Part shown: positions 42,623 to 51,685 of the stretch, piece by piece
Numbering within the stretch: position 1 is the first letter of the stretch
How the letters are laid out: each line of letters starts with the position of its first letter
Notes under the pieces: model-generated
What the model saw: the letters and a program-made list of their open reading frames with translations, nothing else
Told to the model about the DNA's origin: nothing
Databases searched by the model: none
Program-made: the position numbers and the translations under genes
Assembly (NCBI GenBank): GCA_025766275.1
Contig: JAFKAC010000093.1
Coordinates: 124,001 to 188,000, forward strand
Source: Lactarius indigo
Lineage: Eukaryota; Basidiomycota; Agaricomycetes; Russulales; Russulaceae
DNA: 64,000 nucleotides
Reading direction: 5' to 3'

Positions 42623-45095
42623 AGAGTCAAACAAATGGAAAACTCGAAAAGCGTTGTACGAGGAACGACGACAACGACGCAGGACAGCCAGGAAGGTACC
42701 CTGGAATACGGCTGAAGGCCGGCAAAATGCGAAAACAACCAAGCAAGCGGTGATACCAGAAACAAAAATGACGGGAGAAGTCGAACCAACGACAGTAACT
42801 ATTGAAGTAAACAATCCGCCGGCATCTGGAAACATGGAAGACGATCCAAGACAGGATCAGACCGACCACCAAGCGGTACCACGAGGATGTAGTAACCCCG
42901 AAGCAACAGACACGGACGCCTCGGGACGAGAACGAATGCTCGGTGCAGTCAGAAATGACCACGCATCCCCTCGGCAGACCACAGTGCCAAGCATACTTCC
43001 AGAAAACCAGATACCCGATACCCGGGGCAAACTGAAACGGGAAGACGACGCCATTGAAGGAAGGACACCTCCCCTACCCATTTTCCCGGGAACTACGATA
43101 TATGGACACATTGAGTCAACCAGGAAAGACGGAGGGATAACCAGCGATAAGAGAACCCCGGAAAGCAAACATCGGCCGAGAACCGATGGGGAAGATTGTC
43201 TAGAGGCCCAACAATCACAGACGGACAATACCAGCACGCCCTGGCCCACAGATCGATCCCAGAACGCCCTAACACCGCCAGAACAGCCCAAGACAGTCAT
43301 AGAACGATCATCAACGGATTGCGCGATGTTGCCGCCGCACGAAACGAGTGGTACCAAGCAAGAAGAACTACGCCAAGAACCGGCCCGGATCGACCCTGTA
43401 AACCACGGTAATCCGGTGTCGGATAGTTCTAACACCCATGCTTCCTGCTTGCGTCATGCGACAACTACATTTGATTGCCCGCAAAACTTGCTGGAACGGT
43501 GGCAATCGCATCTTTTGCGCCCTGTACCGGCTGCCGCACTCGGAACGATCTGCGCCATCCCTGGCACGATTCCACTAACCCTGACACAGGGACCAGCCAG
43601 TTGTGTTGCCGTGGAAGGCAACAACTTTAAGGAGGGGGTAATCACCTCACCTCACTTCGTTTTCAACCTCTCGCCCCTGCAAGGCAACCTTTTGCCTCAA
43701 AAATGCCTCCAACACGAATCCTCAGCACTTCAAAACCGATGCGCACGACAGACAAAGCGCACAGAACTTGCCCTGTCACATCTCAGCTATAGCTCGGTCG
43801 AACCTGTCACATCGACCGCCCTAGACAACACTTATTCAAGCAAAGACACCACCGCGCCAGCTGACACTTACGCGGTTCAAAAGCAACCAGTTAAGACGAA
43901 TGGAACGAGGGCGACACCCATCCGAAATGGTTCGCCAGATCAGGATGGCCAGATTCCACTCCCAAGATGCTCCGGACATGTAGGAAACCCTGGAATAACA
44001 TGCGCAGGACATCTGACCTCCCCTTACCCTTCTAGACACCTCAGCGAAGTCCCCACAAGAAGATCGATGGCCAGTGCAACGATATGGGAATTACGGGACG
44101 CTAATAGTGCCGACACATCGACTGCCAGCACCAGCACCACCTTCGGTGATCTCTCCATTATGCCCAGCCCGCAAGAAGAGGGAATGCGACCCGTGACCCC
44201 TTGCACTAACCAGATAAAAGCAGCTCACCCTGCAGAAATAACCAGCAACACACCAGACGTCCCTCCTCTCCATCCCTGTCTTTCCACCATGAATTACATT
44301 ACTCCTACTTACTCCCAGACCCTTGTAGAGCTAAATGCCAGGGACCCCTCACACTCAGCCATTGAGTACTTGGCTGCCACCACCATTGCAGTTATTAATG
44401 CTGCTATTGACCACTCTCCCCCTATCCCAACCGCAATCAATGTACGACGCCCAGAAGAACCTGCCTTCATCAGGTGGACTACTGGGATTGTGATCCGGTC
44501 CCGGATCAGGGCCCCCATCCTCCTTGCCGCCCTCACCTACCTGAATAGGGTTAAACCCTATATCTGCACCAACACCCTAAAATGGGCCGAAATACGACTG
44601 CTCCTAGGAGCCCTTGTGGTTGCCGACAGATACATGGATGACAACGCCCTTAGCAATGCACAGTGGGCTGTGGTCACCAAAAGATTTACTAAATGGCAGA
44701 TTGGACAGATGGAGCGGGAGTTCCTGAGTGTCCTTAACTGGAAGCTCGGAGTATCCCAGGAAGACCTTCTGACGTGGCACGATGCCACTATCACTCCCCT
44801 CACCCCTATCTTGACGGCATCCCCCTTACCTCAGCTTGCCATCAAGACGCATCCCTTCAAGAAGAAATTGGCAGCTCCCCCTAAGCTGATCCACCCTCCC
44901 TTTGTCCTCAGAACCCATCCAATTCGACGGCAGTGGAGGAAGTCCCTGAAACTTCCTGAACAGAAGTCTCAAATCAAATGGAGACAACACCGAAAATCCA
45001 AGGTTGGCAACCCTGAGGAGGACGCCACCTTCATCGCCTTACTCAAAATCCTGGAAGAGTCACAGTCCAACCTTGCTGACCTAACCACCATGTAA
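42623..45095 (+). pseudogene. LTR-X protein, C-terminal part with PCL/PHO80-type cyclin domain
   Basis: The frame is open from the KDZ junction to TAA 45093-45095 and is the continuation of 443-2367. It has a second basic patch at the junction (YEERRQRRRTARK), then about 500 residues of low-complexity Pro/Thr/Ser/Glu sequence. A folded domain follows at about 44450-44800: FIRWTTGIVIRSRIRAPILL, AALTYLNRVKPYI, RLLLGALVVADRYMDD, WQIGQMEREFLSVLNWKLGV. That is the five-helix cyclin box of PCL/PHO80-like fungal cyclins, which bind a CDK such as Pho85. A short basic tail follows. A PPT and LTR lie 39 bp downstream, so the cyclin domain belongs to the retroelement and not to a flanking gene. What a cyclin does for the element is unknown; influence on the host cell cycle or nuclear phosphorylation is a guess. 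Confidence 0.78.
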
Positions 45096-45133
45096 CTTGG
45101 CGACGTGGAATTCGCCCCTTAGAACGGGGGTAA

Positions 45134-45886
45134 TGTCACGAACTCCCCCATTACCTTTCCCTTTCTGCCCTTACTTTTCTACCCTTATCTGATCCATTCC
45201 CTTTCTTAGTAGTTACCTTTCTTGAGCCTATGCTTCTTCTTATCTGATTGTTCTAGCACCTTCTGTGCTATTCTTGTCTGTCTTCTCGCTACCCTACTGG
45301 CATGACACCATCTTGTGCGATACTAGCATCATCTTGCCAGCACATTACTCTATCTATAGCAACCAGTAGCATTATGCGCTCAGGTGCAATCCTGTACTAT
45401 ATAGGGACTCCTGTAGTGCGCCCTAGCTCCTTAGCTTTGGCTTAATCAACTATCTGCGTTGTATCTCCATTGACTCCTTGAGTGCCTCAGTCCCTTCAGC
45501 ACTCAAGCCTTTGACCCAGAACCTCTGACCCTTGACCCTTGTCCTCTTTGGGTCATTCCCCTCTCAGCCTCTGTGCAGGCTTCCCCTTGACTTCGCTCTT
45601 ACCCTCTTCCTGTCTTACTGGTCAGCCCAGTGACACGTGACCTTTGGACTTAGGCCATTGCGCTTGTCCATTGTTGCCGACTCAGTCACCTTAACACAAG
45701 GGGCTGTTACAGAAGGACCTTTCCCACCTTAGCACAGGGGGATTGTCGCAGACTCAGCTACCTTAGTACAGGGGCTGTTACAGAAGACCTTAGGAATCCT
45801 TCCACTCAGTGGGGATCCGACTCGGAGTCCTTTGCCTCAGGCAGGATCTGTTACAGAACGACGTGCGCCCCCGCAGAGGCGTGACA
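45134..45886 (+). repeat. LTR-X 3' LTR
   Basis: 753 bp from TGTCACGAAC to GGCGTGACA, preceded by the purine tract GAACGGGGGTAA. Its last 281 bp equal positions 1-281. Confidence 0.92.
45398..45444 (+). promoter_or_regulatory. LTR-X TATA box and predicted RNA 5' end
   Basis: TATATA at 45398-45403 is followed about 35 nt later by AGCTTTGGCTTA (45433-45444), complementary to the PBS at 282-293. The transcript is predicted to start at or just before 45433. Confidence 0.62.
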
Positions 45887-48600
45887 ACTTCCCAAAAGCA
45901 GCAGTTGTCATCCCTATGAAATCTAAAGATGAGTTCACGGGTGCCTTCCTACACTACAAGGCATGGGCTGAAAAACAACAAAATAAGCCCATTAAAACCC
46001 TACACTTGGACCGTGGTGGCGAGTATGTCAACAATGTCCTTAAGGACATTCTTCTGGAGGAAGGGATTGAGCATATGCTTACAATGCCTTATTCTCCACA
46101 ACAGAATGGGAGAGCCGAGCGGTTTAACTGCACTATCATGGAAAAAGGCACCAGCATGCTCCATCATGCTGGCCTTAGTCTCGGTTTCTGGGAACAAGCA
46201 GTTCAAACTGCGGTGCATATCTATAACCGCACCCCCACCCGTTCTAATGAGTGGAAAACTCCGCTGGAGCTCTGGGATGGTACAGTCCCAGATGTCTCTT
46301 ACTTTAGAGTATTTGGCTGCAAAGCCTACTATCATGTACCAGAACACAACCAGCACAAATTAGATCCTAAGTCAAAGGAAGCCATGTTTGTGGGCTATGA
46401 ACCCAATTCAAAGGGTTATAAACTCTGGGATAGACATAGCTGGTGCTTTGTCTCTTCACGAGATGTTACATTTGACGAAGCTACCTTCCCATCCCTGAGT
46501 GACCTGACTAGTCACTCCAATCAACCAATCACTTCTCCCGTGTCCAGTGAACCTACTAAAGGGGCTGCTGTTGCTGGTGAGATATTTTTTGTAGTGCCTA
46601 GTCAGCCTACGCCAGCTGTTGCCCCTGCGGCACCTCAGACACCAGTCTTTGTCCTACCACCTGTTCAGGTGCCCGCAGTACCAACGCAACAACCTAGCAC
46701 ACCCCCCAACACTTCTCTAAACCCCGCCGACCAGATGATATATCACACTCCTCCATCCCAAGCTCCTGCCCCCACTACTCCAAGGCACCCTCACACTCGC
46801 TCACAAAGGAGACCACCTGTAGTAACTGCACCCATCCCTGCCCCTAACTTCAATAGGGACATTTCTCCTCCTAGGGAAACACCTAGATCTCCAAAGAATG
46901 GGCTAGTTACTTCTCCCCCTTGCCCACAGTGTGGAACAAGGGTACGATTCACAAATCCTCGCTACTACACAGAGGAGAACGATGAATTTGTGCCTGGGAG
47001 CAGCAGACTGGGAGTGATGGACTTGTTGAATGCTGCTGAGGTGCCTGGCTATAAGGACCCGCAGACTTTCAAGCAAGCCATGGAGTCTGACCAAGCTGCC
47101 GATTGGCTTGAAGCGTGCCAGTATGAACTGGACGCTCTCGACAAGCTTGCTGTCTGGAAACTTGAACCCCTTCCTGAAGGAAGGAAGGTGGTTAAGTGTA
47201 AATGGGTGTTCAAAAAGAAAGCAGATGGACGCTTTCGTGCTAGGCTAGTGGCAAAAGGGTTCACCCAACTAGAGGGGGTGGACTTTGACGAAACTTTCTC
47301 CCCAGTTGCCCGCTTTGAGTCCCTGCGACTCCTTCTTGCATTAGCTACGCTTGAAGACTGGCATATTCACCAGATGGATGTCAAGTCGGCATTCCTTCAT
47401 GGGGAACTGGAGGAAGAAATTTATATGGAGCAACCAGTCGGTTTCGTCACAGCTGGCTCCGAGCACCTTGTGTGCCGGTTACAGAAGGCCCTTTATGGCC
47501 TGAAACAAGCTTCCCGCGTGTGGAATGTGCAATTCCATGGGGTCCTAGTTGACCTAGGCTTTACGCAGACGTACTCTGATGCAGGAGTATATGTGTATCA
47601 TCTTCAAGAGGGGGGTGATACACTTTTCGTGATCCTATATGTAGATGACATCACTATACTCGGAAGTTCCTTATCAAAGATCAATGATCTGAAGGCTTCT
47701 CTATCTAGTTGATACGAGATGACCGATCTGGGAGAGATCCAGTCCTATCTTGGTGTTAACATCACCAGAGATCGTGCTAATCGCACCATGGAAATCAACC
47801 AGTCAGATTACATCCGCGACGTAGTGGAACGCTTTGGAATGTCTGATTCCAATCCAGTATATACCCCTCTTCCCTCTGGCGCTGAGGCACACTTGATCAA
47901 GTACACAGATCAGGCCTCTACTTCTGAAATCAAGAAGTATCAACAGATTATTGGGTCTCTGCTGTATGCGCAGATTGGAAGCAGACCTGATATTTCCTTT
48001 GCTGTTGCGTGCCTTAGCCAATTCGCTTCCAACCCCTCACCTCAGCATTTACGCCTAGCCAAGTATGTCCTAGCTTATCTTAATAGCACCAAGGACTACT
48101 TGTTACGCTATGCTGGAGGGAACAGCAATGGTGGAGAAGGCCTTCATGGCTACTGTGACGCTTCCTGGGGAGATCAGGAAGAAAAGCACTCCACCTCAGG
48201 TTTCATCTACCTGCTTGCAAATGGAGCCATTTCATGGTGTACCAGAAAGCAAAAGACAATTGCGCAGTCTACCACTGAGGCAGAATACATGAGCCTCTCA
48301 GATGCCTCCAATCAGGCTCAGTGGTATGTCACTTTCCTTGGAGAACTGGGGTATGAGGTACCCTCCCCCATTTCTCTGCACTGTGACAACAAGGGTGCTG
48401 TGGACTTAGCTCTCAACCCTGTCACAGGGAGACGTTCCAAACACATCCTGATCAAGCACCATGTAGTCAGGGAATATGTAGAAAACAAGGTCATACACCT
48501 GATACGTACACCCACAGGGGAAATGGTTGCAGATGGACTCACTAAGTCACTGCCCAGAGAACCCTTTGAAAAAATGGTTGCTGATCTAGGGATAGTGTAA
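45887..48600 (+). pseudogene. pol: Copia Pol, integrase-RT-RNase H part, one in-frame TGA
   Basis: The frame begins inside integrase: FPKAAVVIPMKSKDEFTGAF, then the catalytic region LHLDRGGEYVNN and PYSPQQNGRAERFN. The long Pro-rich linker typical of copia follows (46500-46960). RT has WKLEPLPEGRKVVKCKWVFK, DVKSAFLHGELEEEIYMEQP, YGLKQASRVWN and the active site LYVDDITILG. TGA at 47710-47712 interrupts the frame, and the same frame resumes with YEMTDLGEIQSYLGV. The RNase H region has CDASWGDQEEKHSTSGF and QSTTEAEYMSLSDA, with stop at 48598-48600. A CGA to TGA change explains the stop. Non-functional by truncation in any case. Confidence 0.92.
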
Positions 48601-48951
48601 AGAGGGGTTCTAGGACGTCGAACTGTTGTGTATACTTGCAACAGACTTCCTAGTTTAATAGCTAAGAAAAACCCTTCTTAGAGAACTGAAGAAGTTGGAC
48701 CTGTTCCATCTTATCTCCCTGCTCACGGCTCTTCAAAAAGTAGTTCTTCAGAACTGCATTATCCTCATAGAGCAGTGCATGAAGACCTCCAAAAAGTTGT
48801 CCTATATCAGGACTTCTGCGTACATAGATTCTTTCTAACCAGAGAATCGAAACATTTCTCGTAGTACAGTAAAAAGCAATAAAGTGCTCTGCCAAGGCAC
48901 TTTCACTCAATGCTTATACCACTCTTGTGGACTGTCTCTATCATGGAGGGA
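48601..48951 (+). other. Copia 3' untranslated region and polypurine tract
   Basis: 350 bp between the RNase H stop and the LTR, closing with ATGGAGGGA directly before TGTTGAG, the expected polypurine tract. A minus-strand open frame (48662-48910) has no supporting feature. Confidence 0.6.
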
Positions 48952-49488
48952 TGTTGAGACGCGACTGTTAAAGTCACATGTCTCGTGGGATCTGATTGAG
49001 TCAGCCCACATACTATATATGGTATCTGTCCCTTATGGACTTATGGACACTCTGGACTCATATGGACTGCTTTTGTTTATCTTTATTGTTAGATCCATAT
49101 ATGGTTCTTATTGTTCTTTCAATTGTTAAGATACCAGTATTGCCTGCTTTAGGCAACTATTGTTCTCTGCCATCCAATGGCATTTCTCCCTCTGGCGCAC
49201 AGACCACCTGCATTGTGTTTGGGTCACCAGTGCACACAGACCATTATTATCTAAGCGTCCTGTATATAAGGACTGCTGTTTTCGCCTCTACACTTCAGAG
49301 TTCCCTTCACCTCTGAAGTGTAAGTCCTATCTCTTTTACTTCTTTTTTTACCTTTGCTCATAGACATTCCTTCATAGTAACTTGTCTACTAGGTATGCAG
49401 TTGTAATAGAGTTCCCTTCACCTCTGAAGTTAACTTGTCTACTAGCTGTTCAAGCTTATCTCTTGCTTGTTAGTTCTGCACTTCAACA
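48952..49488 (+). repeat. Copia 3' LTR
   Basis: 537 bp from TGTTGAGACGCG to ACTTCAACA, with perfect short inverted ends (TGTTGA/TCAACA). Closely related to the solo LTR 36651-37193. The right flank begins TGGAG, the expected target duplication; its partner is outside the window. Confidence 0.88.
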
Positions 49489-49637
49489 TGGAGCACTGCT
49501 GCTCAAGGCATGTGACAATTTCTCCAATTGGGCATTTCCTTTTCAATGGCAATTGTCTTTGTCTAACACAGTGTCAAAAATTCTTCTCAGAGCCAGGCCT
49601 CGAACAAGCTCTTGCAGAACATGCGACCCAATTCACT
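49489..49637 (+). other. Flank between copia LTR and hAT element
   Basis: 149 bp without coding signal, ending in the left hAT duplication AATTCACT (49630-49637). Confidence 0.5.
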
Positions 49638-50169
49638 TAGTGTTGCCGAAGTCTGGTCCGGAACTTCTGTCTGAACCTGAACGCCCAAACCGAATGGCAA
49701 TGTTCCATTCCTGTTCCGGTTCTGGTTCAGTGCCTCTGTCTCTGGTCCGGTTCCCCATTCAGGAGTGACTGGGACGTCCTGGATGTGTTCAATTTCGAAT
49801 GTCCCAGTCACACCATCGCCAATTTGCCATGTTGTCCATAGTTGCTTGCTCACTCCTGTTGCAGGTGCACTCAAGCCATCTCGCCGGTCACTGTAATACC
49901 TATTACCACCCTACCAAATGGTAAATGTTTTTTTTTCCCATTCACCCTGATGGCCTGGCACCCTGGGATTGTTCAACACAACTTACACAAGGCTCAACCT
50001 CCAACAGCCAACACCAATATCGGACACCGATAACCTCAGTCTGAATATGGTCATCATCGGAGGCCATTAGTAGTGTATAAGAACGGCCTCTCTGCTGGCT
50101 CAGGGGGTGCGATACGCTGACTAGACAATACAATGCCCTGCTCTCCAAGGTGGTGACAAAGCGTGGGGA

Positions 50170-51260
50170 TTGCCACGGGTGATGATGATGGCGGGGATGA
50201 CTATTTCAGGTGCGTAACAGAGCTAGCCTCTGAGCGTTTGTTCGTGATTACTTTCCTCAGGAGTGTTATGGTTGTCTGTATCGAACCCTTACTGTACCGG
50301 TTGTGACTACAGCTGTAAGGTATATTAGTCACGGACTCGGGGTTTACGATAGGAGATAGGTGTTTGCAGATGACTCGATCCTAGTACAGGTAGTAGTAGT
50401 ATTAGGATCGCGCTACTTATGTGATACGTTGGACGCTACATATGGTGACTCATAGCAGTGCTTGAAAGCCTGCTCTTTCTGTATTTAAGGTAGCTGCGGA
50501 AGACCAAGATACGCCATCTTGGTCTTCTTCAATCGTCACTTCTTGTCTCGGAATCTAGCTTCGCCTCTATCAGATAGAGTGCCGTCTAAACTCACTAGTG
50601 TCTTCAAACATCTAGAAGTCGCCTTCGTGCCATACGCCCTTGGGCGTGATTAGCTAAGTTACAGTTGCCTTCGCACGCTCAAGTCGAGCTAACGCCGTGG
50701 CGGCGTTACAAGGAGCGTCGACGTATCAACATGTCAACGTTATTGACCTCGTTCTGTTCGTTGGCTTCGAACAATGACCCGAGCATGGTCACCGCGTGAT
50801 TGTCTCTCATCGGGACATCTCCAGACCAGTTCAAAGGCAACATGCAGCTCCTCAGTCCTCGGTGTGTGCTCTTTCTCTCATTCCCATTTGCCCCCTCTCA
50901 TGAATGGGAATGACATTCAACCACGATCGGGACGATCCTATCGTGCGCATCCATGCTGTGCGCATTTCCTCTGTCCGGCCCCGTGAAGGGGTTCGTCCAG
51001 CCCAGGCAGCCCTCATATGACATCACGCCTCCCAACATCCAGCTGCTGACACTGACACAGAGTTTGGGAGGGCTACTATGAGTGAGGATGATGGCAGGGA
51101 CATCGCTTTTAGGTGCGTACCAGGGTAGCCTGTGAACTTATGTTTGCAATTATTTTCCTCCAGGGCGTCGACCTGTCACCATCATCAACCCTCATTTGGT
51201 CCGTTTGGTTTGATCAATGATCAGAGCATGGTCGCTGCGTTTGCCTCTGTCTGTTGACAT
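50170..51260 (+). repeat. Diverged ~190-bp direct duplication in the hAT 5' region
   Basis: The sequence around 50174-50263 continued at 50716-50810 (the solo LTR splits it) is similar to 51079-51250. Shared landmarks in order are GATGATGGC, AGGTGCGTA, TTTCCTC, AGGGCGTCGAC/GAGCGTCGACGT and AGCATGGTC. No coding assignment. The rest of 49770-51685 shows no gene that I can support. Confidence 0.55.
50264..50710 (+). repeat. Solo LTR related to Gypsy-1
   Basis: 447 bp, TGTTATGG to GCGTTACA, flanked by AGGAG (50259-50263 and 50711-50715). It shares with the Gypsy-1 LTR the ACCCTTACTGTACCGGTTG block, the palindromic AAGACCAAGAT/ATCTTGGTCTT segment and the 3' end, but is diverged and shorter elsewhere. 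Confidence 0.9.
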
Positions 51261-51685
51261 TAGGATTAGTGAATGAGTGTGAACCTCGGTCCTTTCCTTT
51301 GGCACAAGTTTCACTTGCTTATCCTTCAAGTTCCGTTCCAGAGTCCCTATGCACATTTACCAACTTACAGACGAAAACGATATCCCATCACATGGTGACC
51401 ATCTATCCTCCTTCTTTCCCACACCTTGTCTTCTGACTGGCCTTTACGCTAGTCTGCAACTACTAATTCCCACACTGTGTGTGGCTTATGCGCAAGTGAT
51501 TGGGCCAACTATCTGCGATCATAGGCCAAGCGGCACAATCTTGGGGAGGACGTGTCACATGTGCGTACTTAGATCCACTCCACCCAGTCTGAGATACTCT
51601 TTGCTAAATGAGCTTTACAGTTTCTTGGGCTTTTCTGTAGCATAACAAATTTTTGTCAATTCCTTGGTATCGAATATTCAGGCTT

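Larger units (their letters stand above)
1..45886 (+). mobile_element. LTR-X: non-autonomous LTR retroelement carrying a cyclin-domain ORF (5' LTR cut by window edge)
   Basis: Positions 1-281 are identical base for base to 45606-45886, and the 3' copy extends left to 45134, giving a 753-bp LTR that starts TGTCACG and ends CGTGACA. A primer-binding site follows the left LTR directly, and a purine-rich tract (GAACGGGGGTAA) precedes the right one. Between them, once the 40-kb KDZ insertion is set aside, is one long ORF and no protease, RT, RNase H or integrase. The element must therefore have been mobilised in trans, probably by a self-priming Gypsy element. It sits inside copia integrase coding sequence (copia resumes at 45887). 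The left target duplication lies outside the window; ACTTC (45887-45891) is the expected sequence. Confidence 0.85.
45887..49488 (+). mobile_element. Ty1/copia element, 3' half
   Basis: Contains the integrase core, RT and RNase H of a copia Pol, a 350-bp 3' untranslated stretch, a purine tract and a 3' LTR. The 5' LTR, Gag, protease and first part of integrase are missing because LTR-X is inserted here; they should lie left of the window. Confidence 0.9.

Noticed and set aside
45606..45886. Reading the repeat of 1-281 as the copia 5' LTR
   Set aside because: The copia 3' LTR (48952-49488) is a different sequence, and the repeat is the 3' end of a 753-bp LTR that starts at 45134 with its own polypurine tract.
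48662..48910. 82-codon minus-strand frame in the copia 3' region
   Set aside because: Lies between the pol stop and the polypurine tract; no homology recognised.
48944..49493. TGGAG on both sides of the copia 3' LTR as a solo-LTR target duplication
   Set aside because: The left copy is three bases away from the LTR and is part of the polypurine tract ATGGAGGGA; the LTR is attached to copia pol, not solo.
49570..49637. Possible tRNA T-arm-like sequence on the minus strand (GTTCGAGGCC)
   Set aside because: No matching acceptor, D-arm or anticodon arm could be paired around it.
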